NCBI GenBank assembly: GCA_036971475.1
Contig: JBAIZL010000001.1
Span: 104,660,850 to 104,724,849, forward strand
Direction of reading: 5' to 3'
From: Prosapia bicincta
Taxonomy: Eukaryota > Arthropoda > Insecta > Hemiptera > Cercopidae
DNA length: 64,000 nucleotides
Position 1 is the stretch's first letter; each line of letters starts with the position of its first letter. Under the pieces are notes generated by a model. It did no database searches. It was not told the origin of the DNA and was given only the letters and a program-made list of their open reading frames with translations. Positions 20,940-31,085 of this stretch are shown here, in pieces. The position numbers and the translations under genes were made by a program.

Positions 20940-23405
20940 TGTTTCCATGAGCATATGAGTGATTATAGTTTATATAAGTCTGTCAGGGGAAAAGAGATAA
21001 GGCTATTAGGAGGGGGAAAAAAATGAATGGATTTATCTGATGTTGAGGTTAGGGGATTCTCTGGACTTGGTATACCACTGGTATGATAGTTCCCACCTTC
21101 TCAGTTCTGAGGGATTGCAATCAGGGGGGAGTGATTTAATTATTTTTGTGGTATAGCAGTCATCAAAAGTTGCGATGTTGTGACTCGCAGCATGTTGAGC
21201 TGTTGGTCTATCCATATTCATAATTTTAACATCATGTCTGTGGCCATTCATTCTGATATTCAGACCATCCGTGGTCAGGCCTATGTACTGTGCTGAGCAA
21301 AGTTTACATTGTAGCTGGTATATGACATTTTTCGATGTACAATTATGATGACCCTGTATTTTGAAGACCATTTTTGTTGTTTGGCTGTTGAAACTATTTG
21401 CTGAGGGGTGTATTGGACACGTCTTGCATCTAGGTCTATTGCATGGGAAGGAGCCATGAGGAAGGTTGTGTGGTTTCTCTGCATCAGGGTCTGGTAGTTT
21501 AGGATGTACTAGGATGTTTTTCAAGTTGGGAGGTTGCTTGTACCAAATTTGCGGTGGATTGGTGAAAAGATTTTTGGTGTGGACGGAAGCTTGAAGAATT
21601 TTGAAGCCATCTCTCAATATCTTGTTGAGTTTATGTAGACCAGGATGGTAGTCTGTTATTAAAGACAGTTTATTTTGTTCTGTTTGTGGTTTGGGGCGAA
21701 CCGAGGATTGTGCTGAATGAATTTGGTTTTCAATGAGTCTTTTTGGGTATCCTCTTCTCTGGAAGGCTGTTGATATCTTTCTATTAAAATCTTCCAATTC
21801 CCTATCATTCGAACAGATTCTCTTACCCCTGATTGCTTGACTGTATGGAATGGATTGTTTTATGTTTATTGGGTGGTTGCTGTCGAAATGGAGATATTGT
21901 AGGTGGTTTGTCGGTTTGATGTGAATTCCTGTGTTGATATTTCCATTCTGGAGTGTTACCTCTACATCCAAAAAGGTGATGGCTGATGTAGATTTCTCCC
22001 AGGTAAATTGAAGTGTGGAGAATTGTGTCAGGCTGTCTAAAAATGCCTCAAGTGTTGAAGCACCCTGTGTCCAAATTAGGAAGATGTCATCTATATATCT
22101 ATACCAACATAATGGCTGGTGTTTTTGTGTCTTTAGAAAACTTTCTTCCAACAATCCCATGAACAGATTTGCGTACGATGGTGCCATTCTGGTGCCCATT
22201 GCTGTTCCCTTTATTTGAAGGTAGTTCCTTCCTTCAAACTGAAAGTTGTTCTTCTCGAGGATGAAACTGGTCAGGTTCACAAGAAAAGGTGTAGTGGGAG
22301 AAGGCTTGCCTGGGCGTTTGTTTAGAAAATTCTCTATTGCAGATAGGCCGTGTGCATGAGGGATGTTGGTATAGAGAGAGGTGACATCTATGATGACCAA
22401 AATAGTTACCGGGGGTAGAGGTACAGATATTTGTGAGAGTGGATCTATGAAATGATTGGTGTCCTGGGTATGTGATGGAAGGTTCTTTACTAAGGGTTGA
22501 AGGTGTGAGTCGAGGAAAGCTGAAATTCTTTCCGTTACTGAATTGCAGCCAGCAATTATTGGTCTACCAGGTGGAGGGATTATGTTTTTGTGGATCTTTG
22601 GTAATATATAGAATTGAGGAGTAGAGGGGTTTTCATTATATAATAATTTTAGAGATGTTTCTGAAATGTTTTGTTCAGGTGCTGTATATTTGAGTAGGTC
22701 CGAGAGTAAATTGTTGAATTCTGTAGTGGGGTTATCTGTAAGTATTTTGTATGTTGTGATGTCTGACAGTTGCTTATTTGCTTCTTTGATGTAGTCTTCT
22801 TTATTCATAATGACAGTGGTTGAACCTTTATCTGCTGGAAGAATCATAATATCTTTATTGTTTTTCATCGAAAATATTGCCGCTTTTTCTAATTTGGTAA
22901 GGTTAGGTTTAGTCTTCAGATTTTTAGTGAAATTTATATCGGTGATGCTTTGCATGATAAAGTTGATGTAAAGTTCAATGGGGTGATCAGGTGGTAGTGG
23001 TGGTGGATCCTAGTTGGAGGGGGGTTTGAATTTTGCAAGACATACGTCTATGTTTGTATCCGTTTTGAAAGTTGGTGTCTGAGCTATATAATTTTTTATC
23101 CTAAGTTTTCTGGCAAAGCTGAAAACATCTTTTCCTAACTTGAATTGGTCTATTTCCTTAGCTGGTGTGAATGACAGGCCTTTAGAAATTACTTGTAGTT
23201 CATGTTCCGAGAGTGTGTGGTTGGAAATATTGTGCACGGCAACTGTTTTTGGTGAAGGGTTATTTCTTATATCAGGACTGTTTTTATTATTATTTTTGTT
23301 ATTTAGCAATAATGATTGGGTTGGCAGTTTAGGGAGTTGTCCACAGGGTACTGGTATCTTGAAGAGAGAACTTAGGCTAGGTTTGTCACAAGCAAGATAT
23401 ATATA
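20613..23405 (-). mobile_element. Penelope-like element N1 (family N), nearly intact
   Basis: A minus-strand PLE whose 3' end starts at the TAGGTTAGTTTTGGTTGG word and whose 5' end breaks at about 23405, where it joins P-family end sequence. The 3' non-coding part (20613-21032) holds the splice-donor-like terminus, the CACAGTGGTCTTTATCAG stretch and a (TA)n tract (20879-20936). The coding part is described separately. The motif set resembles the Neptune branch of EN(+) PLEs, but the assignment is by eye. Confidence 0.88.
21033..23399 (-). pseudogene. PLE N1 protein: RT plus GIY-YIG endonuclease, one nonsense codon
   Basis: Two open stretches, 23010-23399 and 21033-22955, are in the same frame and separated by 18 codons containing a single TAG; copy N3 has TGG (Trp) there. 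In the 640-residue part (counting from its first Met): LVIIDVTSLYTNIP gives motif A Asp 190, TAMGTRMAPSYAN 251-263, YIDD 287-290 (motif C), and FLDVEVTLQNG about 328-338. A Cys cluster CNRPRCKTCPIH lies at 505-516, and the GIY-YIG core (VIYQLQCKLCSAQYIG) at 544-559 with an Arg at 568. The first of the paired Tyr sits in VIYQLQ, so the motif is a VIY-YIG variant. The N-terminal part is shorter than in N3 because of the 5' break. Catalytic residues look intact; the protein would target-prime cDNA synthesis at a nick made by its own endonuclease. Confidence 0.88.
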
Positions 23406-23801
23406 TTCTTGATATTTTACGTTATCCATTGGTTTTCCGTTGCACTGACTTTATGAAGTTAATATATTACTATTGTAAGTAATTTTATCCACCATTAAGT
23501 GCAATAATTTTACCTTGAGTGATGAGGCACCTTTCGGTCACTTGACCATTGTCGAATCACTGATATTTTTCTGGTGTAGATGTTTGGTCCGTGATGTTGG
23601 TATTTGTTGATGTTACATGCACTTTCTCTTGATCTGTGTGTATGATGTTTTTATATAGTATGTCTTCTGTATATGTTGTTTGTAGATTCATTAAATTGTT
23701 GTGTACGTTTTTATAAATGTGGTATTTTTCTAGTGAGTTTAGTTCTATTAGGTTATTATTTATTGAAATAACAAATTACGAAAATAACCTAACCATACTT
23801 G

Positions 23802-23806
<5 letters not shown>
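23406..23806 (-). mobile_element. PLE family P 3' end, fragment with inverted tip
   Basis: Minus-strand P end: outer word (CAATGGATAACGTAAAA as reverse complement), then the non-coding end with a ribozyme-like motif at 23519-23560, then about 140 bases of the coding tail. At about 23763 the orientation flips and about 45 bases of the same coding tail follow on the plus strand before (TA)n. Confidence 0.7.
23519..23560 (-). ncRNA. Hammerhead-like motif, PLE family P
   Basis: GUGAU/AUCAC, core UCGACAA plus U, GGUCA/UGACC, GAA, AGG-UG-CCU, cleavage after C. All paired positions match the family consensus. Confidence 0.45.

Positions 23807-23868
<62 letters not shown>
23806..23868. repeat. (TA)n microsatellite
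   Basis: About 60 bases of TA repeat. Confidence 0.95.
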
Positions 23869-23869
<1 letters not shown>

Positions 23870-24460
23870 ATAACAAGGTAATCAAGCAACCAAACTATTG
23901 AACAAATTTTAAAAACTTAGAAAACAAATCATAAATATTAACCATAATATACATTTTAATAAACAATGCATTAAAAACAAAATAACACCAAAATATGCCA
24001 AAATAATAATAAAAAATCAAACTAGTTCTGCACAAAAAAACTGCTAAACAAGCTGAAACTCTATGGGTAAAAAACGAAATTAAATATCTATACATAAAGA
24101 AAAACAAATTAACTAATACACTCTTAAAAACCCACCTAGAATTAGCTAACACACTTAAACCAAATCAATGGCATTATAAATATATCAAAATTCAAGAAAT
24201 TTATTGAATCAAAAAACCAAAATTAGAATCTAAACTTAACAAACTAATAGAAAAACAAAATAACATAGACAATATCACAACACTCCATCAATTCCACCCA
24301 ACTTTTATAAACCTCACAAAAACGAATTTCACCAAAGAAATAAAGATACTCGAAAATAGCTCATATGATTTAATTTTGTAAAAATATTTTATTAGATAAT
24401 TATTTTTCTGAAGATGCTGGTACTATTTTATCGGTGCTTTGAATAAATATATTCATTAAA
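23870..24460 (+). pseudogene. PLE N-terminal region, decayed, with 3' hammerhead remnant
   Basis: Plus-strand fragments include KLNKLIEKQNNID and QFHPTFINLTKTNFTKE. The family H element reads FHPSVVNLSNTGFNNNE at the same place, so this is the N-terminal region of a related PLE. It has many stops. At 24404-24444 a degenerate hammerhead follows (core CUGAAGA plus U, stem II start GCUGGUA, GAAA lost by deletion). Confidence 0.5.
24404..24444 (+). ncRNA. Degenerate hammerhead remnant, family H type
   Basis: CUGAAGAU at 24408-24415 keeps C3, U4, G5, A6, G8, A9 and the added U. The 5' strand of stem II and the distal GCUUUGAAU are present, but the GAAA box is missing. Inactive by sequence, useful as a homologue. 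Confidence 0.4.
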
Positions 24461-24490
24461 AGTATTCTTGTTTTTAAAATATTTTTAATT

Positions 24491-24525
<35 letters not shown>

Positions 24526-24527
<2 letters not shown>

Positions 24528-24683
24528 TTATTTGGACTAGGAGACTGACATACTTACCTTGTACCACACTGTAGTCTTGAAATAGAAACACATAAAAGCA
24601 CTTAAACAATGATATATTTCAACCACACAGTGGTCTTTGTCAATCGAAGAGAAAACACTAAATAATCTTTACCAACAAAAACT

Positions 24684-24690
<7 letters not shown>
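24526..24690 (-). repeat. PLE family N terminal fragment, small fold-back
   Basis: Minus-oriented N terminus (TTTGGACTAGGAGACTGAC through CTTTGTCAATCGAAGAG), joined at about 24659 to a short plus-oriented outer tail (AATAATCTTTACCAAC). It carries a small deletion in the donor-like word (CTTACCTTGTACC). TA tracts flank it on both sides (24496-24525 and 24694-24750). Confidence 0.75.
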
Positions 24691-24693
<3 letters not shown>

Positions 24694-24743
<50 letters not shown>

Positions 24744-24750
24744 TATATAT
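24694..24750. repeat. (TA)n microsatellite
   Basis: TA repeat between an N fragment and a P fragment. Confidence 0.95.
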
Positions 24751-24751
24751 A

Positions 24752-24899
24752 TCTTGATATTTTACGTTATCCATTGTTTTTCCGTTGCACTGACTATATG
24801 AAGTTAATATATTACTATTGTAAGTAATTTTATCCAGCATTAAGTCAATGATTTTACCTTGTGTGATGAGGCGCCTTTTGGTCACTTGACCATTGTCGA

Positions 24900-24904
<5 letters not shown>
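24752..24904 (-). mobile_element. PLE family P 3' end, short fragment
   Basis: Only the outermost about 150 bases of family P, ending within the ribozyme-like motif (24863-24904), where a new (TA)n tract begins. In this copy GAAA of the motif has become AAAA. Confidence 0.65.
24863..24904 (-). ncRNA. Hammerhead-like motif, PLE family P (mutated)
   Basis: The fold is kept, but G12 of the GAAA box is changed (ACCAAAAGG), which should abolish a hammerhead. Confidence 0.35.

Positions 24905-24905
<1 letters not shown>

Positions 24906-24950
<45 letters not shown>
24906..24950. repeat. (TA)n microsatellite
   Basis: TA repeat starting directly at the edge of the P fragment. Confidence 0.95.
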
Positions 24951-24952
<2 letters not shown>

Positions 24953-24984
24953 TAAAACTATTATTGTTAATTGTAAACAATTAT

Positions 24985-25110
24985 TCCCCCACTAAGTTCA
25001 ATTAATTTTTACCTTATGTGATGAGGCCCCTTTCGGTCACTTGATCATTGTCGAATCACTGACTTATTTTTCTGGTGTCTGTGATGTTGGTATTTGTTGA
25101 CGTCATATAT
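24985..25110 (-). mobile_element. PLE family P 3' end, short fragment
   Basis: Another minus-strand P end, with a ribozyme-like motif at 25018-25059 (AGG-GG-CCU stem III, stem II 5' strand changed to GAUCA). It breaks near 25110 and leads into unrelated sequence and a small inverted-repeat element. Confidence 0.55.
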
Positions 25111-25166
25111 GTTTCATATTATATATCGAAATCTCGTTACTGTTCATGACAAGCAGGTTGTTAATA

Positions 25167-25335
25167 ATAATACGAAACTTATTACACTTTTGATATTACT
25201 TGCGAGGGGGGGGGGGGTGAAGAAGTCGTAAGACGAAAACGTTGCCTCCAAGTGTAAGTTAACAATTTGGCAACTTTTAGTTAACAAAAAGTCTGGTCGC
25301 AAGTAATATCAAAAGTGTAATAAGTTTCGTATTAT
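25167..25335. mobile_element. Small MITE-like element with 39-base inverted ends
   Basis: A 169-bp element. The left arm 25167-25205 (ATAATACGAAACTTATTACA...) and right arm 25297-25335 are perfect or near-perfect inverted copies. A run of 12 G lies just inside the left arm. No coding capacity; target duplication not determined. Confidence 0.7.
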
Positions 25336-25389
25336 GCCGTGTGCGTGATGTTTTTGAAAAGCATGCCATCTGCATATGTAGTCAAAAAT

Positions 25390-25795
25390 TTTGTTTGTGC
25401 ATGACAATGCCTGACCTCACACAGCAAACCGCAAAAAAACTTCTTGAGTCATTCAAATGGGAGGTTTTTCCTCATCTGCCCTATAGTCCTGACCTTGCAC
25501 CAAGCTATTTTCACTTGTTTCCAAGAATGAAGACCTGACTAGCAACACAGCGCTTTGACGACGACGCGTAGCCCAAGGCGCTCGTCACCGAGTGGCTGAC
25601 ATCGCAGGCGGCAGATTTCTATGATGAAGGAATTTCATAGCTTGTCCACCGCTACGATTAATGTCTCAATTTGTTTGGCGACTACGTAGAAAAGTAGTAT
25701 TTTAGTTGCTCTTTCAGATGTATATAATAAAATTTTTTTATTGTACTTATTATTTTTTTATTCAAAAACGTTCCTTACTTTCGGAATAGCCCTCA
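25390..25795 (+). pseudogene. Mariner transposase C-terminal fragment
   Basis: Plus-strand text LLESFKWEVFPHLPYSPDLAPS is interrupted only by substitutions, and YSPDLAPS is the third catalytic Asp context of mariner. Then LATQRFDDD, VTEWLTSQAADFYDEGI and CLNLFGDYVE. Stops occur at about 25538 and later. The terminus TATGAGGGCTATTCCGAAAG (as reverse complement) ends at 25795 beside TA. The first two-thirds of the element are missing. This is a different mariner lineage from 5485-6071. Confidence 0.75.
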
Positions 25796-25972
25796 TACTT
25801 TTATCCACCACTAAGTGCAATAATTTTACCTTGTGTGATGAGGCACCTTTCGGCCACTTGACCATTGTCGAATCACTGATTATTTTTCAAGTGATCGAAA
25901 GGTGCTTCAGCACACAAGGTAAAATTATTGTACTTAATGGTGGATGAAAGTATTTATAATAGTAATATATCA

Positions 25973-25977
<5 letters not shown>
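25796..25977 (-). mobile_element. PLE family P end, rearranged
   Basis: A minus-strand P end with a ribozyme-like motif (25835-25876), fused at about 25888 to a plus-strand copy of the same end (CAAGTGATCGAAAGGTGC through TGGTGGATGAAAG), then (TA)n to 26034. Confidence 0.6.
25835..25876 (-). ncRNA. Hammerhead-like motif, PLE family P
   Basis: GUGAU/AUCAC, core UCGACAA plus U, stem II GGUCA/UGGCC (one wobble changed), GAA, AGG-UG-CCU. Confidence 0.4.

Positions 25978-26034
<57 letters not shown>
25978..26034. repeat. (TA)n microsatellite
   Basis: TA repeat at the outer end of a P fragment, about 150 bases from a MED24 exon. Confidence 0.95.
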
Positions 26035-26039
<5 letters not shown>

Positions 26040-26186
26040 AAATTGAAAGGTTTTTATTAGCTGAGAGACTGAAAATTACTAAATTAATCTGATTATAATG
26101 TGAATAAATAAATTTAACTGATTTTAGGAAATTTGTGTAAACAAAATTCCAAAATAAGTTTTAGATTTTGTTTGGGTTTTAAATAC

Positions 26187-26290
26187 CTTTCACTGAAATT
26201 ATTTTGCTGAAGAAGTTCTTCATTACTTTGTGCTTTCAGAAACTGTTGCACCATGTTGATAGGTTTTAATAGGGCATCTTGTGGAGAAAC
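26187..26290 (-). CDS. MED24: MED24 exon (fourth in this window)
   Basis: A 104-bp exon: acceptor TTTCCAG, donor GTATTT, phase 0 in and phase 2 out. The translation runs VSPQDALLKPINMVQQFL, then NEELLQQNNFSE; the split Arg is completed at 14622. It aligns to the recalled vertebrate stretch DEREKSLQMIRQLAGPLF...LQFYNER. It is less conserved than its neighbours, as expected for a surface helix, but phase and length agree on both sides. Confidence 0.88.
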
Positions 26291-26825
26291 CTGGAAACAT
26301 TATTACGCTTAGAACTATTCATAATGAAACTTTATTAAATTTTTTAGTCTGAAAACAAAGTTTTATAAATAACTTGCTACTATAAATTAGCCTAGTCAAT
26401 TTACGATTTTATAATTGGGTGACTTCAGAATTAAATACTATATAAATGCACTGTAAATAATTTGAGACATCATTATTATCCAATTTTAATTTTCTAAATG
26501 TCATATTTCTAAAAATATTTTGAATTGTTAAAACATGTAAGCAATTTATACTAGACCACTGTTTTCATTATGGGGGAGTAATGTTGTGTTTGCGGATTAA
26601 TTTTCTGTAATGAAGTAATTCAACGTCTAAACGTATAAAATATATTATCGTGATGATAGACCCTACATATAAAAATGAAAAAATATGAAATTAATTATAA
26701 TATTTAGTGAAAATAAGGAATATTTTTATTAAAATATATAACCCTTAAAATTAGCGGATGAAAAAAAATATTGGTGTTAAACCACAACAGGTTCTAGCAG
26801 AATCTTACAGTCATTCTTGAAAAAC
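26291..26825. other. Intron, no recognised feature
   Basis: AT-rich intron sequence; nothing recognised. Confidence 0.45.
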
Positions 26826-27160
26826 CAATTCATAATTGTTCATTTTTAAGCTTACTAGTCGCTACTAGTGCAGCGTGAACATGAACTACTCTCATGAGAA
26901 TTATGTTTCTTTTTGCTGTTCTCCCTTGTCTTTCTAGTTCAGTATACCACAGCATTTTTCGATTTTTACTAAAAAGCTTCTCTTCTATTAAAAAACTGCA
27001 CGGTAACAGCTTCATGGTGAATGTTTACTGGGATTTTCTCTATAACATCAAAATCTGACGACATTTCAACAAATTTGTCATTTTCAGATTGACCTATTAT
27101 GTCTTCATTTGTTTCATTTAAAATTTCATTGACTTCTTCGTCGTTCATCATCTGGCAAAG
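26826..27160 (-). pseudogene. piggyBac-like transposase fragment
   Basis: Two overlapping minus-strand frames (26969-27151 and 26830-27015) read as one product with a frameshift. The first is an acidic N-terminus (NDEEVNEILNETNEDI). The second has SKNRKMLWYTELERQGRTAK followed by RNIILMR, which resembles the [K/N]G..W......GRT...N pattern before the piggyBac DDE domain. No catalytic part or TTAA termini were found. Confidence 0.4.
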
Positions 27161-27278
27161 AGACTAGTTTTCATCAGAATCATCAAAGAGCTGTCTAACA
27201 AAATTTCTGATAGAAAATATTTCTAAACACTTTTAAATGATTATAAACTTGCCTATAGTAGCACTTACTTATATTTGT

Positions 27279-27322
27279 TGAGGACGGCCGTTTCTCAGCC
27301 CATTGTCAACATTGTCAACTCA
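27279..27322 (-). ncRNA. Hammerhead-like motif, family T (disrupted)
   Basis: Stem I UGAG/CUCA and stem III ACGGCCGU with UC are kept, but nine bases (UUGACAAUG) are duplicated and stem II is damaged. Confidence 0.35.
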
Positions 27323-27369
27323 AACCGTGACTGATCTCAAGGTTTACGTAGGTTAGGGTGTTAGGGTGG

Positions 27370-27945
27370 GGGTGATATATTATGGTGGTCTGGGTGTATT
27401 TTGTATTAGGAGTTATGATGTCAAAAAGTGAGTGTGAGTTGTAATGTAATTGTGTATTGAGTATGTGTGTAGGGTGTAGTTTGAAGTGTCTGTATATTTC
27501 GTACTGTTCGGTTGTGTAGCGTTGGTTATTTCTGTGTTGTTTATGAAGAATTTGTAGGTTAGATGTTATGTCTATGTAGTCATGTTTTGTGGAGTTAAGA
27601 TGATCGGCGAAGTTTGATTGATAGTTATTGTTTGTTAGTGCTTTTATATGTTCTTGGTAACGTGTGTAGAAGGACCTCCCTGTCTGGCCTATGTAAAAAC
27701 TGGGGCACGAACTGCAAGTTAGTTTGTAAACTCCAGTGGTGTTGTAAATGTCGTCGATTTTGTTGTTGGGTATAAATTGTTTATTGAGAGTGTTGTGTGT
27801 GGAGTAAGCTATTTTGTAGTTGTATTTTCGTAGTGTGTTGGTTAGATTGTGGGTTTTGGATGATCTGTATGGTATTGATAAGTATTTTATGGGATGGTCC
27901 TGTTGTGTGTTTGTATTTGGGTTATTAGGTTTATTTTTTAGCTAG
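27370..27945 (-). pseudogene. PLE T GIY-YIG endonuclease half
   Basis: A minus-strand frame open over most of this stretch reads TGVYKLTCSSCPSFYIGQTG (GIY-YIG core with CxxC), then RSFYTRYQEHIKAL, YQSNFADHLNSTKH and QYEIYRHFKLHP. These are the conserved Tyr, Arg, His and Glu positions of the PLE GIY-YIG domain. The upstream linker AYKTTN-like text is at the 27.8-27.9 kb side. It is cut off from its RT by the inversion. Confidence 0.78.
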
Positions 27946-28440
27946 CATCTTAGCAGAAATATTCATACACCATATTGAACAAAACCACATTTTATACAAC
28001 AATAAATACTCAGATAACATAATTTACTGGTATAGATACGTCGACGATATCATAACATTATATAAAGGTAACACACGCAGAGCACACATATTTCTAAAAC
28101 ACCTTAATTCTATACAACCAAAACTAACATACACCATCGGAACAGAACAACAAAATTCTCTCAACTTCCTAGACCTTATAATTAAACGAACAGACAAACA
28201 AACTTATAGCTTAAACATATACCAAAAACCCACTAGTACCAATACGACCATTCACAGCTCCTCAAACCATCCACACCAACATAAACTAGCTGCTTACAAC
28301 ACGATGGGTATATGGCCTGCTTAAAACACTGTTAGACAAAGAAGAATACTACCAAGAGTTAAACACCGTAAAACATATAGCACAAACTAACTAATACAAC
28401 CCAACAATGATTGACAAATTATACAACCGCCTAACAAAGG
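27945..28440 (+). pseudogene. PLE T reverse transcriptase half
   Basis: Plus strand: LASILAEIFIHHIEQNHIL, YWYRYVDDIITLYKG (YVDD, motif C), NSLNFLDLIIKRTD, IYQKPTSTNTTIH and SSNHPHQHKLAAY. These are RT motifs C to the thumb of Penelope-type RTs. Motifs before C are absent, and the frame breaks after about 28320. Confidence 0.8.
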
Positions 28441-28489
28441 CCCCACTCTAACACCCTAACCTACGTAAACCTTGAGGTCAGTTACGGCC

Positions 28490-28531
28490 TGAGTTGACAA
28501 TGGGACACATCTCCCGAAACGGCCGTCCTCA
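28490..28531 (+). ncRNA. Hammerhead ribozyme candidate, family T
   Basis: Stem I UGAG (28490-28493) with CUCA (28528-28531); core UUGACAA plus U; stem II GGGA/UCCC with loop CACAUC; GAA; stem III ACG/CGU over GC; cleavage predicted between C28527 and C28528. The core equals the standard hammerhead except that the 3-8 pair is U-A instead of C-G. It lies in the element's inverted arm. Confidence 0.55.
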
Positions 28532-28599
28532 ACAAATATAAGTGCTACTATAGGCAAGTTTATAAACATTTAAAAGTGTTTAGTGGTAACTAGCAGCTC

Positions 28600-29280
28600 A
28601 CGTGAAGATGGAATCAACAAATATAAGAAAGTATTTATTGATTTTCTTCTTTTTCGACACCAAGTAGTATTTTACGAATTCTCTCCTCTTCAAATAACAA
28701 TAAAATGTATAACTTAGATACTAAAAAGACACACAACACTGAAATAATAATAACAACAAAAACAGTAATAATTTAACTCCACAAAGTCTTTTGTAATGTA
28801 AATAACTGCAGGAACTCAACTAACTTACATGAAAGGGTGCTTGTGGACAAAACCTACGCAATCTGACTGCGATTGACAAAGATTAAATTCACACTACAGC
28901 CACTTGGAAAAATATTAACAAAAATAGGTTGGGCAGGTTTCGAGAATCAGGTTGTGGAGTAACGAGCTGGAAATAAACATCTGACAACTGAAAAGACGTT
29001 TTCCTAACAAATAATGGTACGTGTGGAGAAGAACTCTGCATGCACCCTTCTCAAGGGTTAAAATAATAAATTTAAGAAAAAAACTTATTCGATCACAAAT
29101 AAAAATGAAATTGAAAATAAAAAAACATATAAAGACCATAGAAAGCAAACCATCAGTCTTAGGAGGTATAAGATAAACAGAAAAACAAAATAAATAATAA
29201 CAATAGGTGAAATAGAGTTGTAATAAAGCAAGTCAATTATAAATAAATAAAACAAAGAAGTATATCAAATTGTCTAAGAG
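28600..29280. other. Intron, no recognised feature
   Basis: AT-rich, with no identifiable gene or element terminus. Confidence 0.4.
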
Positions 29281-29289
29281 TGAGATTGA

Positions 29290-30215
29290 CAAACTAATGG
29301 GCATTCTGAAGGCAGAAAAAGAACAAGAAAAACTGAAAAGTGAAAAAAAACCACAAAGGGAAAAGGAGAAACAAGAGGAAAAGGGGGGAAATGAAAAACA
29401 GGAGGAAAACAACAAAGGAATAATGAAAAACAGGAGTAAAAAATAACAAAAAGAAATTGCTAAAAAAAGATTGCACAACGAAAGACAAATATTACTGGAA
29501 GCATTTCAGTATAAAAAAGTAAAATTTATTCCTTTGAGGAAGGTAGGGAACCTTACTTTGATGGGTGATGATATTCGGTCATAAAAAAATTCAATGCTAA
29601 ACAATTTCGCAAGAATGTTAAAAAAGAACACTATTCATTACTACGGAAATCTGGATTAGCTGGATAGAACATGTATCTTCTTCATCACGTTTATCAGCAG
29701 ATATAACTAAAAGCATTATTTACCATTTGTCTGAACTATCTATATCACTAGAAAAATTAGCAGTAGTAGGGTGTGATGGTATTGTAACAAATACTGGATA
29801 GAAGAAGACAGTATTTAACCCATGAATTACTTCAAGTTGTAAATCCAGTTATACAGAGAAATGCTTTTTTCGTGCAACCAGAGTATCTCCTGTTAATAGT
29901 GCTTGTTGACGAAAGAAAACACATTCGGGAACTGGGTTACAATAGAATCTTAAAAGCAAAACAAACCATCTCTAAAAAGAAGATTTTTACAGATTTCAAG
30001 CCACTGAACATAAACTTTCAAGCTATGGACTTTACTGACATTATTAATTGGAATTCTTGTGTGTTGTATCCTCCCCCAATACTGCATGTCCTAAGTTAGT
30101 GAAGATGACATTAAATCACTCATCTAGTTGGACTATAAACAAATAAGAGGTGTGTCAAACTTGTAACAGAAGCGTCAAATATAATTTGTGACAAGAAGCT
30201 ACAGATGGCTAAATA
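29290..30215 (+). pseudogene. Relic of an uncharacterised repetitive arthropod gene family
   Basis: Begins with a Lys/Glu-rich coiled-coil-like stretch (EKEKQEEK), then a broken middle with VVGCDGI-like text at about 29765. A frame at 29872-30099 reads PEYLLLIVLVDERKHIRELG, then YNRILKAKQTISKKKIF, NINFQAMDFTDIINW and YPPPILHVLS. A final piece at about 30150-30230 reads RCVKLVTEASNIICDKK. The order matches a family I have seen in Daphnia and insects under names such as Cc8L18.2-like, of unknown function and high copy number. Stops and frameshifts make it a pseudogene. Recognition is from memory. Confidence 0.4.
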
Positions 30216-31081
30216 TGAGGAACACTAAAGTCTAGATCAGTTATGCCCAATTAATTTCAGTTATGCCCAGTTATGTCTCAATTCTCCAAAAAAATCAGAC
30301 TTTAAATGTGTTGTGTAGTAGCATAGCTATAAAAAAGTACCAAAAATCAGTTTCCAAAGAAGAATAAAGTATGGAAAATAATTCCATCAAGTTGTTTTAA
30401 ATGTAATGTAAATTATGTAAAGACCACACTCTACAATAGAATGGTTGGTTGGGTAGGGTGTGGATGCAATTCGAAATGCAACCACCTCCACTTGGTGACT
30501 TCTGGGTTGCTTTGGCCGTGAGTTGCATCGAGTGTACAAGGAAAAGTGTGAACATAGAAAAGTAGAAACGTTTGCACCGTGAACATGAAAAGTATTTGTA
30601 ACTTTTTTTTAGAGAGCATTGCGGGACAGAAAAAAAAATATTATTGACTAGAATGTAATATTTTTTAGTTATTTTAATGATAAATCAAGCATTAAAAACT
30701 AAAGCATTTGCTTTAAAAAACATTTTAACTAATATAAAAATTTAACAAAGAATTCTGTTCAAACTTTAAAAAATTCTTCAGTACATTGCGACAACGGAAA
30801 ATGTTAAAAGATATTTACATGTTTTATTCAATTTTTCTTGTCATTACAATAAGCAACTTTTCAGCACTAAAGCGTTAAAAAAAAAATTTCGATCCACCCT
30901 AGTATTCAGGCTATTATAACCTAGAATAATTTAGCAAGATTTACAATAACAATACCCACAAAGTCAAATAGAACATGTGTCAATATTTCAAAACAACCAG
31001 TTAGGAACTTTTTAAAATGAAAGATTTTGAACAAACATATATTAATTTTATTATTTATACAGATACAAAGTATATTCACCA
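30216..31081. other. Intron, no recognised feature
   Basis: No gene or element ends recognised. 30430-30600 is somewhat richer in GC (CCACCTCCACTTGGTGAC) and might be a short repeat. Confidence 0.4.
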
Positions 31082-31085
31082 TTAA

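Larger units (their letters stand above)
27218..28590. mobile_element. Penelope-like element T, split in opposite strands
   Basis: Inverted arms (about 27218-27365 and 28440-28590) share AAACTTGCCTATAGTAGCAC, ATTTGTTGAGGACGGCCG and CCTAACCTACGTAAACC words. Between them the GIY-YIG half lies on the minus strand and the RT half on the plus strand, meeting at about 27945. Such inversion of the 5' part is what twin priming would give. A third trace of this family, 30 bases of its ribozyme-like motif, lies at 57614. Confidence 0.8.

Noticed and set aside
29233..29488. Two hydrophobic minus-strand frames that look like membrane proteins
   Set aside because: They are the complement of a Lys/Glu-rich plus-strand stretch of the pseudogene at 29290; Phe/Leu-rich antisense of purine-rich DNA.
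30430..30600. GC-richer stretch considered as a tRNA-derived SINE
   Set aside because: No convincing A and B boxes with correct spacing and no second copy in the window.
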